Assembly (NCBI GenBank): GCA_011316305.1 | Contig: SAUG01000041.1 | Coordinates: forward strand, 1-64,000 | From: Rusavskia elegans | Taxonomy: Eukaryota > Ascomycota > Lecanoromycetes > Teloschistales > Teloschistaceae | DNA length: 64,000 bases | Reading direction: 5' to 3' | In this document: positions 47,536 to 59,742 of the stretch, one piece after another | Layout of the letters: the number at the start of each line of letters is the position of its first letter | Position numbering within the stretch: position 1 is the first letter of the stretch | Made by a program: the position numbers and the translations under genes | Notes under the pieces: generated by a model | The model's input: only the letters and a program-made list of their open reading frames with translations | Databases searched by the model: none | What the model was told of the DNA's origin: nothing

Positions 47536-48069
47536 TCATCGATGCCGATTGTCACTGCCGTTGCAACACGCCCACATCTCGTCCTCATCAACATCCGATA
47601 GGTCTGGTGTGGGTAACCTGTAGGCGGTGGTACCCCGCACTGAACTCGTCGAGCCCCCCACCTCGCGAGAATTGAGGCATTTCGAGGTAGTTTGCCTGTA
47701 AGGATCTCTGTCATCCTGCCGAACTGGTCTGTTGTCTCCGTTTTGCTTCTTCTCGCGTTCGCTCTGTGCGGGGCTGCTGCCTGGTGGTGTCGGCAGCATC
47801 GTCGGTCGTGTTGTCCCGGTGTTGAGAAGTTTCTTGTCAGTGGAAGATGTCTGGCAGACTTGGTTTGCCTTTCGCTGTCTGATCGATGAGTGTCTCACGG
47901 TAATCACTTCATCTCCATACAAGACCCAGTCTTCTGTTGGCGTTGGCGTCATCCTGTTGTACACGACGACGGCCTGCCTTTTCGAGTTCTTAGGCGGTGC
48001 AGTATTTGGTCTTGGATGCTGTGGATCCTCGAAGAGCTCTTTGTCTGTGGTGGAATTCCTGCCAGACAT
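47536..48069 (-). CDS. Hypothetical disordered protein
   Basis: A 177-residue frame from the ATG at 48069 (M-S-G-R-N-S-T-T-D-K); the frame extends upstream only through a non-ATG region. It is polar, rich in Pro, Thr and Arg. One ordered-looking segment is W-V-L-Y-G-D-E-V-I-T-V-R-H-S-S-I-R-Q-R-K. The tail reads Y-R-L-P-T-P-D-L-S-D-V-D-E-D-E-M-W-A-C-C, a kind of acidic, Pro-containing C-terminus often seen in small uncharacterised ascomycete proteins. No signal peptide, membrane segment or catalytic motif. Coding status is inferred from length and composition. Confidence 0.6.
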   Translation of the reverse strand: MSGRNSTTDKELFEDPQHPRPNTAPPKNSKRQAVVVYNRMTPTPTEDWVLYGDEVITVRHSSIRQRKANQVCQTSSTDKKLLNTGTTRPTMLPTPPGSSPAQSEREKKQNGDNRPVRQDDRDPYRQTTSKCLNSREVGGSTSSVRGTTAYRLPTPDLSDVDEDEMWACCNGSDNRHR

Positions 48070-50220
48070 GAAGATTGATGTAACGGAGAACACCAAACAC
48101 GCAATGCAGCTGCAAATGCAAGACAACCAATCAACGGATAATAATGAAGTTCCAATGGACAAGGATGATGATGAAAAGTGATGGTGGTGGTTGATGGTTG
48201 ATGAACGAAGTCTCAATGGGGAGGTAGGTGGGAGTTGGAGTGTTAGCGAGGAGGAAGGAGACGAGAAAGAAACCGAGGGGAAATCGGGCAGGTTTTAATG
48301 TTCGGAGGGACAGGGGACTGCTGCGTGATCGACCAATCAGCGCGGGGTACTGCACACTGCGGCACACTTTCCTCCTGCCCTTCTACAATAATTCCGCTTG
48401 CCTTATTTTTCTTCCCTCATTACCATGCTTTCTGCCACTTGCTCTTCGTTTTCTATCGACCATTGGGACAAACACCACCGTCTGTACTACCGCCAAGAAA
48501 CCCGTTTTGGCTAGCCGGGAGCAAGTACTAAACCTCTTTAGTCCATTATCATCATTCGCCTGAGGGATGCAGGCCCTCATTGCACTTCACAAATCGTTGC
48601 TTTACATGCATCATGATCTTCAGGCGTCCTAGCATTTTAGTGCGAGCCCGCTCCTCAGCAAGATCCATGTCGCGCTTCTCTACAAGACTGTCGTTGTGGT
48701 CGGAGAGACGTGGATCGAATGTCTCGGCGACCCTGGGCGCTACGCTATGGCGATAGAAGGCATCAGCACTGGCAAAGGGTCAATCACAGATACCAGGGTT
48801 GCCCCTCTTCACATGGTAGGTACTTGATTTCTAAGAAAGCAAAAACACTGCGCCGTCATTTCAAGACGGTCACTGCCATCAAGTCGTTCTACTTTTGTAT
48901 TGTTTTCGTCATTGACCTGCACTACAGTTGTCATCGCGAACATCCAACCCGATAATCCGTCCATGCTGTTATAAAACTCACCAATTCGAAGCTAAGCTAC
49001 TGCTGCGCGTGAACGAGAAGGAACGTACCACTTGCCAATCTTATGAGACTTGCGGAGACAATCTGACCCTGCTATTCCTCTTCTCTATTATTTGCCCATT
49101 TGTAACCCTGTTCCCACTCTGGCGTTATATCTGGATAGAATGGTCGGTCGGGGTATTGAGTGCCCTGCGCGCCAGCTCGAGGGACGGATGATTGACGGCG
49201 TCAATTTCGGACTCATAATCCTCCCTTTGATGAAATGTTACGGCGCTCTGCAATCATACTCAGTAGTCGACATGAAACCCTGACACAGATACTCCTGTCT
49301 CAACTACCTATCGACGCCTAACTTTGCTCCCATCTGAAGTCGTCACTGAACCAAACCCTTGATTCACAAAAGCATAGATATCAGTCGATTTTTCCACTAG
49401 TCATTGTGACCACATTCACGAATCCGATGGAGTTTTTTTCTCCATTCCCCATCTTCATAACGCTCAACCTATAATATAGTACAGATGAAGGTTACTCCTC
49501 CATACTCCAATTCAACCCATTGCACTTCGATTGAGCAGCTGGTCCTAATCCTACGAACCGGTCCGGTTGCCGACCATGGATGCTCGGAGAATCTAAAGTA
49601 ATAGATTCGAAGAAGCTTAGATTCGGTCGATCCTCGGGGAGGCTAGACTTTGGAGAGCGTTTTTCGGGGGATAAGACTTGGCCACTGGGAGCAGAATACC
49701 TGGTATGTTGCTGCCCGCTGATCTGCTCGTATTTTTTCACGTACGGAAAAAATCTAGCCCCGGATATTCATCGGAGAAAGCCATTCCCTTCAGGGACATT
49801 TTCAGGACGAGCTCTTGTGATGGGCAGCATGACACTTTTGTAAGCTGCTGCCTGTCATCGATGACCGTGGAGGAAGTGTTCGATCATAAAAGCTTAACTC
49901 CGGTCAATTCAGATTTAGCGTCTGGCAGTTTTATACCTGGTTAAGTCCCCTTGCAACCTTGTTCTTGTAGCATTCATTTTGTGCCAGGCGACGATTATGA
50001 CCTTATTATTTATTCCCTGCGAGCCCCGGATTGCGAGGTTCCTTGTCAGTAACGGACTACCTCAAGTCTGCATGTCGAGGCTCGCAATTTAGGGTGCAGC
50101 CTCTCACAATGCTCAACGAGAGGTGTGGTGGGCTGAGCACAGCCTTGCCCTGGGTGCACGCCAACCCACTGCTGTAGGGCCTATCTCCTCCTGCTTACAA
50201 CCATATCTTGCATCGACAAG
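48070..50220. other. 2 kb spacer, possible unresolved gene on minus strand
   Basis: No complete gene model could be built. The part 48552-48768 is reported separately as a possible last exon. Around 49040-49080 the minus strand has another short coding-like piece (R-K-S-H-K-I-G-K-W) before a GTACGT donor. The rest shows nothing. Confidence 0.4.
48552..48768 (-). CDS. Possible terminal exon of an unresolved gene
   Basis: After a CCAG acceptor (48769-48772, with a TTGAC branch-like site) the minus strand stays open for 72 codons: A-D-A-F-Y-R-H-S-V-A-P, then F-D-P-R-L-S-D-H-N-D-S, then K-R-D-M-D-L-A-E-E-R-A-R-T-K-M-L and a tail ending G-L-H-P-S-G-E before TGA at 48552. It is charged and helical with good codon flow. 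I could not join it to upstream exons in a consistent frame. No family recognised. Confidence 0.3.
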
Positions 50221-51177
50221 ATGGCAGAAGCTCTAAGTCTTGCCGCTGGCGTGATTGGTGTGCTTACGGCGGCTGGTCAAATCTCATCCCTTCTACTTCA
50301 ATTCACCAAGAGCTCCAAAGATGCACCGCAAACAGCTTGTATCGTTCGTTCCGAGGTGGATGATATGAGCGGCGTCCTTTTGCACCTTCAGTCCTTCTTG
50401 TTAGGCGATGAATCCTCTGACCGGTCAAGGACACAGCTGCTACAAGTGGATCAAGTTGTCGCAATAATGACAGGATGCGTTGATACTTTCTCAGAATTGG
50501 AACAGCTGCTGGATCGATTAACAGTAACAGGTGGGGAAACGAAGGGCATGAATATCCTGGATCGTGCCAAATGGGCAAGAAAGGAAAAAGCGATCTCCAA
50601 TCTGATCCAGAGGCTGCAGAATCACAAAGCATCTTTATCACTGATTCTCAACGTGCTGAATGGGTACGTCTACTATTCTAGTTTAGTCCAACCTCACTTA
50701 CTAAAAATTTCCAGTAATACCATTGTGGAAGCTAAAGCGTCCGTCGACCGACTACATGGCATGATCGAGCGCTGTTATAAAGAGATGTCCTCCCGGATGA
50801 ACAAATTGGAGCTCCGCGAGTTGCGACGGTCCAGTGAGCTTCCAGTAGATGCCTACAACCATGGTGATGCATCTTCGATCATGACAACGGAAGGTCCCTC
50901 TACCAGTTCTACGTTGCCAGAACCCGCCTCAAACCCATCCAAAGAGAATATTCTATGTGATTTTACGGAAACTCTTCGGAAGTCCTGGGTCTACCTAAGA
51001 AACAATGCTCTTAACTCGTCACGATGTTCCGTTTACTCGAAAGATCACTGCTCAATGACATGGTCTTGTCTGTCCGGTTTAAGTTGGGCGGAGGTCTCCA
51101 ATATCTCTGTCATCGAGCTCCCTGTCATGCTCGATGAAGTCTACAAAGGATCAGATCCTACGAGAGTATCATCCTGA
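50221..51177 (+). CDS. Stand-alone fungal STAND N-terminal domain protein
   Basis: ATG at 50221. Removing a 51-nt intron (50664-50714; GTACGT, TTACTAA branch, CCAG) gives 301 residues. The start M-A-E-A-L-S-L-A-A-G-V-I-G-V-L-T-A-A-G-Q-I and the following heptad-rich helices match the N-terminal domain placed before NACHT/NB-ARC and ankyrin repeats in fungal STAND (NLR-like) proteins. The C-terminal piece S-G-L-S-W-A-E-V-S-N-I-S-V-I-E-L-P-V also belongs to that family. No P-loop or repeat region follows, so this is a short form. Such proteins act in non-self recognition or remain uncharacterised. The HET gene 0.6 kb downstream on the same strand fits that theme. Confidence 0.8.
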   Translation: MAEALSLAAGVIGVLTAAGQISSLLLQFTKSSKDAPQTACIVRSEVDDMSGVLLHLQSFLLGDESSDRSRTQLLQVDQVVAIMTGCVDTFSELEQLLDRLTVTGGETKGMNILDRAKWARKEKAISNLIQRLQNHKASLSLILNVLNGYVYYSSLVQPHLLKISSNTIVEAKASVDRLHGMIERCYKEMSSRMNKLELRELRRSSELPVDAYNHGDASSIMTTEGPSTSSTLPEPASNPSKENILCDFTETLRKSWVYLRNNALNSSRCSVYSKDHCSMTWSCLSGLSWAEVSNISVIELPVMLDEVYKGSDPTRVSS

Positions 51178-51735
51178 CGGTACTCGTAGGTCAGAGGATC
51201 TCTGCAGGTGAAGTGAATAGGAGTCAAGATTCGAGGCAGAGGAGTTCGTCCCCTACAGATAGATCATAGCGCCGGTGTTACATCGGGGAAGCTGAACCTT
51301 CTCGCACATTAGATTGTGAGATAGTCTCCATCCCGCTGGCAGCAATACACCTGGTCTGTTGTATGTCTGAATTCTCCACCGCTGATGAGCGTTGCGCTGC
51401 GAACAAAGGTCCTGTATATTGCAGGACCATTACGTGAGGCATCGTAAGTACACTGAACAGCCAGTCTCTCACAGGCACTCCATCATCACGTCAACGTGCA
51501 GCCGCCATGCAGGCTTGGCGCAAGGCTGGAAGGCTGCCACCGTTGGAAGGATCGTCCGGCAATGATTCTCCACATAGAGGATACATCCTGTCTCGCTATT
51601 TCCTTAGAGAACACCGTCCTTTGATCATCCGAAAAGCAGCTGCTTCGATCGCGAGTCATACGCCAGTCTGCTATCTCCGGGTCCAACATATCCATATCAC
51701 ACCATCGAAGACCAAATTGAAAAATCTTCGCTAGG
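51178..51735. other. Spacer/promoter upstream of HET gene
   Basis: No supported gene. Short frames occur on both strands without motifs. Confidence 0.4.
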
Positions 51736-53402
51736 ATGCGGCTGTTGAATACTCAGACGCTTGAATTTGTCGAAATTGTCCGTCCAGAACAAACCGTGTA
51801 TGCAATCCTGTCCCATACATGGGGCGAGGAGGAAGTTAGTCTCGAGGATTTCCATAAGCCTGAGTCGAAGCGGCTTCAGGGCTACAAGAAGATCGAGCGC
51901 TGCTGTGATCGGGCGCGCCGCGGTGGATTTCGCTATGTTTGGATCGATACCTGCTGTATCGATAAGAAGAGCAGTGCCGAGTTGTCCGAGGCAATCAACT
52001 CCATGTACAACTGGTACTACCAGGCAAGGCGGTGTTATGTGTACCTCAGCGACTTTTCCCTTCATACCGAAGACGTATTGGAGCGGAGCAGATGGTTCAC
52101 CAGGGGCTGGACGCTTCAGGAATTGTTAGCTTCTTCCCAGGTACACTTTTATGATCGGCAATGGCGTTACATTGGCAACAAGCAGTACCTAGAAGGTCAG
52201 ATTTCTGTTCTCTGTGGGATCGGGAAAGAGTATATCCAAGACAGAGAAAGCGTACGCACAGCAAGTGTAGCAGCCCGGATGTCATGGGCTTCAGACAGAG
52301 AGACGAGTCGACCAGAGGACGAGGCTTATTGCTTGATGGGCCTCTTCGATGTGAATATGCCGCTGCTCTACGGGGAAGGAAGGGTCAAGGCATTTCGGAG
52401 ACTTCAGCACGAAATCGCTAAGAATTCCGAGGATGAATCACTTTTCGCGTGGCACAGTGTTGGCTCCGACCTGTCTCTTGGCGTATTTGCTCCATATCCG
52501 GCAGCTTTCCGAGGGTGTGGCGACATCGAGCCAGTTCAGAGCCCTACAATACGAAGACAGCCATACAGCATCACTAACAGGGGGCTATCGATAGATGCTA
52601 CTTACCAGAGGATCTCGTGGGAGGATTTCCAATATCGTCCTCGCTGGTTAGACCATGATCAGCAGCCGAATTTCTTCTTCTTCCTCTGAAATGTGCACGC
52701 AAATTTTGTCGAAAACATTCAAACACAGAATGGAGAGATGATGACGATGATGAAAGATTAATCACGATCATTCTCACGTCTGTTCTAGACGGTCCTGAGG
52801 ACGCATTCGTTAGATGGCTCCCGAGTGAGATCATGGTGTACGAGAAATACTTCCAACCTGATGAAGAGCTTCTTCGCCGCAATATCTTCATCCAGCCTCC
52901 CGCGTCTCGCATGCTACTACCCTCCACCTCGTATGCAACCCGTGTATCCATCAGCACTGCTATGATCAGCACATCGCACAGTACGACATTGCTTAGATCT
53001 GAAGAATGGCGTCAGTGGTATGTGACACCACCAGGTTTCATTGGCGAAACAGAGCTCGGCATCACTCAATGCCGAATATATTTCAGAGGTTTCACTGGGT
53101 TTGCAGTACTTCAATTTCATTTTCCGCGGACATACTTCGTCATCCTTACACATGTATTCACCGTGAGCAACAAGAGGACGGTTACCCTGAGTCTCCACGA
53201 AGATTCCTCGGAGCTAGAGGCAGTAGTGGAATCCTGCTATAGGCAACGGGAACTGCTCAACGTTATCCCAGACGGCTGGGCAGAGGTACCACTGCAAGTC
53301 GATAAAGATCATTCCGTTGTCCTGGAAAGGACCTGGCATGGCGACTATTACCTGGAACTCCTCGATCATACACCCCCAACCCCTGAGATGACGTTAGAGT
53401 GA
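51736..53402 (+). pseudogene. HET-domain (heterokaryon incompatibility) gene with one frameshift
   Basis: The first frame (51736-52689) carries the HET domain: A-I-L-S-H-T-W-G (23-30), Y-V-W-I-D-T-C-C-I-D (67-76), R-R-C-Y-V-Y-L-S-D and W-F-T-R-G-W-T-L-Q-E-L-L-A (120-132), plus E-D-E-A-Y-C-L-M-G-L-F and L-L-Y-G-E-G-R. A second frame takes over near 52655-52665 with E-F-L-L-L-P-L-K-C-A-R. It stays open through D-D-E-R-L-I-T-I-I-L and R-R-N-I-F-I to the TGA at 53402, the normal C-terminal half of such proteins. The switch is a single-base slip, not an intron. HET proteins trigger cell death after fusion of unlike strains, and broken alleles are common. A truncated HET domain alone might still be made. 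Confidence 0.85.
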
Positions 53403-54063
53403 CAACCAGACAAGGACTTTAGCTCATATAGCCTGAAGGTCATTGCAAATTACGATGACAGTATAGTTGAATGCCTTGAAACTAAGTGAATATGCAATAC
53501 AAAGGACATACAATGAGTTGATGATGACATGTGATGGCCACTAGCAGCAGAAGTTGCGGAACGTGCACCAACTAGAGATCTTTCGACCGTTAAAGCAGTA
53601 CTTACTTCTACTTTCATCAACCAAACGGTAGCCTACGGCTGCCGTGGGCTATCTCGCGGTGAGCAGAACAACCCGGACACTAAGCATATAGTCTCATGCA
53701 TTGGCAGGGCATCCGATTTAGCTGGCAGTTGTATTTTCGAGTACCTAATCCGGCATTCGATCTGGCTGGCAGTCGTGGTTTCGAGTAGCCAATCCGTTAT
53801 TTGATTTAGCTGGCAGTCGTGGTTTCGAGTGCCCAATCCGTCAAGTCGAAGTGTCCGAACGATTCTGCTCGCCGCGAGGCTATCAATGACAGCAGCCGCT
53901 ATCAATGTTCGTGGAAATCACAAATTAGCATGGATAGGTAGTTCACGCCAAGATAGTCCAGTTCATTATTGTGAAGAGCATGGCATAGAAGCCAGGATGC
54001 AAGGTATGATGCTAGGTGCTGTCCTCATTGCTTGCCGTACCATATGTTGATCGCATGATTAAT
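53403..54063. other. Spacer between HET gene and secreted cupin-like gene
   Basis: Convergent 3' ends of two genes. It contains the 44-bp tandem repeat and otherwise nothing recognised. Confidence 0.5.
53715..53846. repeat. Three 44-bp tandem repeats
   Basis: Units start at 53715, 53759 and 53803 with the core GCTGGCAGTCGTGGTTTCGA and a second core CAATCCG. Units 2 and 3 are closest. No open frame uses the repeat consistently. Confidence 0.85.
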
Positions 54064-54729
54064 CTACTTAGATATGATCTGCTCCTTCGCCGTACAAGCC
54101 CCTGCATGCAAGACCTTGTGCTCTGGCACCTTGTTGCCAGCCAAAGGCATCACCACCGCGACCGTTTGTTCCTTGCTTGGGTACACCGTTGTATGTCCTT
54201 GCTTGCTAACGGCCGCAATATCTGCCGCAAGAATCAAACCACTGGCACCGCGTTTCACGATGGCTTTATCGGACGATGTTGGGAGGCTTATGACGGCTTT
54301 TCCGCTTGTGAAGTATACCCATCTGCAGCGATTCCAGCACAAGTCAGCGATGCGCTCATATTGTCATGGTTTTTTGCTCTGCATAGATCCAACAACCTGA
54401 AGCGTCGAATTGGGAGAAGCCACTCACTGCACTGCAGGCGCATTATGCAAACCACCATCGAATTTTGCCGGGATGTTGATGAAACTCAAGGCATTTGGTT
54501 CTGCCAAGCGGGCGACCAGAGCGCCTTGGGTACCTGGGGTTTTGGAAATCACAAGGCTTGCGGCGGACCAGCACTCAAGCGCGGATTCATTGTTGGCATT
54601 GCCTGTTATTGTGGTGACGTTGAGTGGCTGGGGTGGGGGTGGGGGTTTGAGAGAGGAATCGGAAGTTGGTGAAGCTGCGCAGAGGAGACGTAGGATGGAT
54701 GCCAAAAGGAGGACGGTGGAGGAGATCAT
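54064..54729 (-). CDS. Small secreted cupin-like protein
   Basis: Exons 54729-54428 and 54322-54064 (intron 54427-54323, GTGAGT donor, CGCTGAC branch) give 186 residues. The N-terminus M-I-S-S-T-V-L-L-L-A-S-I-L-R-L-L-C-A-A-S is a signal peptide. A short Pro run (P-P-P-P-P) follows. The body has T-P-G-T-Q-G-A-L-V-A-R-L, F-D-G-G-L-H-N-A-P-A-V-Q-W-V-Y-F-T-S-G and G-L-I-L-A-A-D, then G-H-T-T-V-Y-P-S-K-E and V-L-H-A-G-A-C. This pattern resembles small extracellular fungal proteins with a cupin-like beta fold (H-N-A-P at the expected metal-side strand). Substrate is unknown. The gene is intact although it lies next to the Gypsy block at 55028. Confidence 0.75.
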
Positions 54730-55027
54730 GTTGAATACGGATATGAGGATGTCACACTTTTCGTGGGCAAGGGATAGCTCCACCCCACGCGCTGAACAAT
54801 ATCCACCCTACACGCGACCTTTGGCTTCCTGCTACTGTAATTATAGTACTTCCGCCTATAACTTCGGCTTCTTCGTGAGAATTTCCTGAGAATCTCTACA
54901 ATATCGGTCTAAAGCTGACTTAATTATAGAAATGCACTAATCAGAGTACAGATAAATAAAATAGGCAGGCAGATATTTGGAGGGGGGTAATACAATACGG
55001 AGTCAAAAATACGGAGTTCTTATAGAA

Positions 55028-55518
55028 TGTTATGAGCACAGGCGGCGTGCCTTCGGGAACGCGGTAGTGTTTAGTACAGCGCTAGATTTCCTATCACGCC
55101 TCGACAGGTATAGATATATAGGACGGCCTTGGTATTAGTACTAAAGAGTATTTTAGTAGTTTTAGTAAGTAAATACTATAAATACCCTAATTTTAGTTAT
55201 TTTAGTAAGTAAATATTCTAAAAGTAGATTATTTTAGTTATCCCGATAAGTAAATATATTAAATAAAGCTAGCCTAGTTATTTTAGTTAGTAAATAATCT
55301 AAATAATAGAGGATTTTATTATCTATATAGATCTCGAACTCGACGCCTTTATAGCTCGTATATAATTTATTAGTTATTACTATATACTATTCTATTAATT
55401 AAACTGATTTATTTTTATATTAATTTAAATATTTACCCGTTATATCTCCGTTTATAGATATACTAATAAGTTTAACTAACCTTTAGAGATATCAGACTCT
55501 TTCGATAGCCCTATAATA
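55028..55518 (+). repeat. 5' LTR, Gypsy A copy 3
   Basis: Begins TGTTATGAGCACAGGCGGCG, the least mutated LTR start of this family in the window. Mutations increase inward. Confidence 0.9.
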
Positions 55519-58500
55519 CTTTAAATACTCTTAGAATATCTGTCGCAGGTTAATATTAAATCCCTACTCTAAGTACTTTCAGCTCTATAGTAAAGAAACC
55601 GGAATCTAAAGAAAAAGAAATCTAGATAAAAGACGATAGTAGTAATAAGGAAGTTAGTACTCCTACTATTAGTTATCGTAACTATAGTATTAAAGTTAAT
55701 AAACTCGATAAATACTATAGAAATCGAAATAAACTAAAGAATTGGCTCGTATAATTAGATATATACTTCGTATTCTATTCTATATCTAAAAAAAAGAAGA
55801 CTCTTTTCGCTATATCCTATTTTCGAGAATAAATCTAATATTAGATAAAATCTCTCTTTCGTTAGTATATAGACGATAATATAGATAAGAAATATATCTT
55901 TATATTATTCGAAAAGTTTAAAAAATCTATTTATAATATTTTTAGAATCTTAAATAATATTCTAACTATTAAATACTTTATTTAATACCTTTAGTAGAAG
56001 AACGTAGCGTCTAACTATACCGTACGATTTAAAGAATAGATACTACTAACGGAATAGAACGACAACGCTCTATACGTAATATATAGACGAGGACTTAAAG
56101 AATAAATAAAGGACGAATTTATACGCGATAGTCGAATATACTAGATATTAGATAATCTAATTAAAATATCTATCGACCTCGATAATAAACTATATAAACA
56201 AGATATAAAAAAACGCTATAATAGTAGACCGCGGAATAATACTAGATATTACTCGGGACGGCTCTATAGAAGATAGTACTAAAGTAAGAAATAGTCCGGA
56301 GATAGCTACTACAGATCTATATTAATAGAACTAGTCTCTATATAATAGCGACGTAAAGGAAAAAACCCTAGAAGTAGTAAAGAGAATAAAAATCCTAAAA
56401 TATACTATAACTATAGTAAACTAGGCTACTTTATAAAAAATTATTAATTAGGTAAAGTATAATAACGATAGTTTAACGCTACGTTAAAGAAATCTAAAGA
56501 CTAGTAAGAAATTATTTTAAAAGACGACGATAGTAGCTCTAAACTCTAGAAAACCAACTTAGATAAAAAATTTATATTTATAGAAAATAATAAAGTACTA
56601 TAGAAAGCTATAATAAACAACGCTTCGCTATAAATATTAATAGATCTAACTAGGAGAATAGCTATTTCTAGACAGATATCTATAATAGAGGATATTTAAT
56701 AAACGAGATTAAAAACCCTTTATCTAGAAGCCTATAATAAGGATTTAGTAAGGAAAAAATTTATAATAATCTACGAAGGATTTAAAGCCGTTTATAAAAT
56801 ATATATTAATAACGAGCATCTATAGAACGACTAGTCGGACTAAAAAGTAAATAATATTATTAATATATTAGAGAAAGAACTTAGAAGTAACGTCTCTAAA
56901 AATAAAGTTATTTCTAAACCGATACTATAACGAATAAATATAATAATAGGAGATTAATATATACTATTTAACTAGACCGCTTAATATAATAATAACTATA
57001 AAATCTATAAATCGGAAAAAGATAGAGCCGGATAGTATCTATTAGAACTACGCCGATACGTTCCTTTAAAATCTATTAAAATCGGAAGTTATAATACTTA
57101 TAACTATTCCGGATATATTATATATAGTAGAAAAGAAATAAAACCTTTAATTAGAAACTCTATAGATATATTTCGCAAGCAGATTATAAAATAAAGAAAT
57201 ACGAAAACGTAAGTAATAATTCAAGAAAAAATAGAATCTTATAATAACAGGTATACTATAAACGTATAACTTTATAGCCCGGAAAGAGTAACTAAATTTA
57301 GCTAGCTACGTATATATACTCGAGATCAAGATAATTATCGAAACTAATAACGGACTATAGAAGATTAAAGTATTTATCGATTTAAATATAATCGGAAATT
57401 ATATATTAGAAGATTTAACTAAAAGGAAAAGGTTCCTTTAAACTAAGAAAAAAAATCTATATAACTTAATAGTTATTAATAGAAACAAGATACCGAGTAG
57501 AGACGGAAGAGTTAAAGACGAAACGATACTACTCTAAATAATAATTAATTAGTACTAAGAGGAACTTTAATTTAATATTATTAGAATAGCCAGCTACGAA
57601 ATCGTATTTAGAATTCTTTAGTTAAAAGATTATAATCTAGTAATAGACTGGAAAAAAAGAGTATTTAGCTTTAAATAAGACTTCTATATAAAGAGTATCT
57701 AATCTACGCCGAGGCAACGATCTCGGGTAGATAAAAAGTTAAATATAAAACGCGAATTTATAGCTTCGAAAAAGAACGACTAAAAATTACTTAGATCCGA
57801 TTTATTAGATACCGGTGAAGATTAGCTAGATTAATAAAATAGAGATAGAAAGAAAAATTATAAATCTTTCGAAAATCCTATACTATCTAATAAAAAGTTA
57901 AAGGAAAATCTATTAGAAAGGATTCCAGGTAAATATAAAAATTAGATATATTTATTTCGGAAAGAAATAACTATAAAAATATTATCTAAATATTAACCGA
58001 AGGATTATAAAATCAGACTTAAATTAGATAAATAACCTACGTTTAAACCTATCTATCTATTATCTACTACGGAGTTTAGAATACTCCGCGAATACCTAGA
58101 CGAAAATATAAAAAAGAGATTTATTAAAAAATCTTAATTATCGGCAGGATATCCGATCCTTTTTATATCTAAAAAGGACGGAATATTCTGCCTATATATC
58201 GATTACCGGAAGCTAAACGATATTATAATTAAAAATTAATATCTTCTACTAAATATTAGTAAGTTTTAAAATAGATTCTCTGGAATACGATACTTTATAA
58301 AGCTCGACTTTCGAGGGGCGTATAATCTTATACGAATAAAGACCGAAAAAGAATCGAAAATAGCTTTCTATATACGGTATAGTTATTATAAATATATAAT
58401 AATATCGTTCGGGTTTATAAATATCCCGGTAATCTATTAGGATATAATAAATAATATATTTAGAAAATATCTAGATATATTCGTTATCGCCTACCTCGAT

Positions 58501-59350
58501 AATATTCTAGTTTATTTTAAGATATTCGAAGAATATAAGTAATACGTTAGCAAAGTTCTAGAATATCTAGAAAGGAGAGATTTACGCTTTAAACCAGAAA
58601 AGTATAAATTATATAAAAAAGAAATCGACTTTCTAGAATTTATTATAGAGTAAAACGGGCTATATATCGACCCTAATAAATTAAAAGCTATTATAAAATA
58701 GAAGACGCTAGTAAATATTAAAAAAGTCTAGAACTTCTTCGGATTTATAAACTATAATCGAAAATTTATAAAAAACTATTTTAAAGGAACTTTTATTTTA
58801 ATAGCTTTAATAAATAATACTACCGAATAGTATTAGAAAAAAGAGAAATAATAAGTATTCGAAGATTTTAAAAAAGAATATATAAAGGATCTAGTACTTA
58901 AAATATTCGATCTAAAAAAACTATTATAATTAGAAACGAATTCGTCAGATCTAGCTATAGATATATACCTTCTATAATAATATATTAGTAAATGGTATCC
59001 GGTAATATATATATTACGAAAATTATTACTAACGGAATAAAACTATAATATCTATAATAAGGAACTATTAGCTATAGTAGCTATACTAGAATAGTAGAGA
59101 GTATACGCCGAAAGATTACTAGAATTAACGATTTTTATAGACTATAAGAATTTTCTATACTTTATAACGACAAAATAATTTAATAGAAAATAAATACGAT
59201 AGTCTAAACTCTTCGGTTAATATAAATTTAAGATTTACTATACTTTAGATAAAGAAAATAAAAGAGCAGACGCTTTAAATCGAAGAAGTAATTATATAAA
59301 AATAAAGGAGATTTTTAATAATAGTATCTTTAGTATTACGTCCACGATTC
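55028..59350 (+). mobile_element. Gypsy family A copy 3, 3' part missing
   Basis: The 5' LTR (55028-55518) and following interior are collinear with copy 1 up to about its position 21905. It shows L-Y-I-D-Y-R-K-L-N near 58190-58220 and Y-L-D-N-I-L-V-Y (from Y-L-D-D) near 58490. At 59351 a different LTR begins, so the last 2 kb and the 3' LTR are lost or lie beyond the window. RIP is heavy, except at the outer left end of the LTR. Confidence 0.88.
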
Positions 59351-59742
59351 TATAGAGGTACTCTAGAAAATTGGCTAGACAAGCGAGTCTAATTATCTAT
59401 AGCCGCCCGTAGCCGCTATAATCGTTTTTCCGGATAGAACTTTTAGTAGGCGGCTACCTATCGGCTACTACGGCTACTTTTAATATATATATCGTTTATT
59501 ACTCCTATAGATAGTTTCTTTCGTTAGTCGTTAATATAATTATTAAATATATTACTACTATTCTCTTTTTAATTATTTTATAATAAAGATATCTTATAAT
59601 ATCGTAACCGTACTTTTATAGCTATACGAGATTAATTATAATAATCTATACTAGAATTCCTTTACTATTTAATAGCTCGGACTATATCTACGGCTGTAGC
59701 TAGGCTCGAGTATAACGCCTTCTGATATATAGAAATATTATA
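59351..59742 (+). repeat. 5' LTR, Gypsy B
   Basis: Direct repeat of 62909-63300. Ends ATATTATA where the partner reads ACGTTATA. Confidence 0.88.

Noticed and set aside
49492..49944. Overlapping 80-88 codon frames on both strands
   Set aside because: No motif, no splice context, and they exclude each other.
53715..53846. Regular repeats considered as CRISPR
   Set aside because: Head-to-tail units without spacers, in a eukaryotic genome: a minisatellite.
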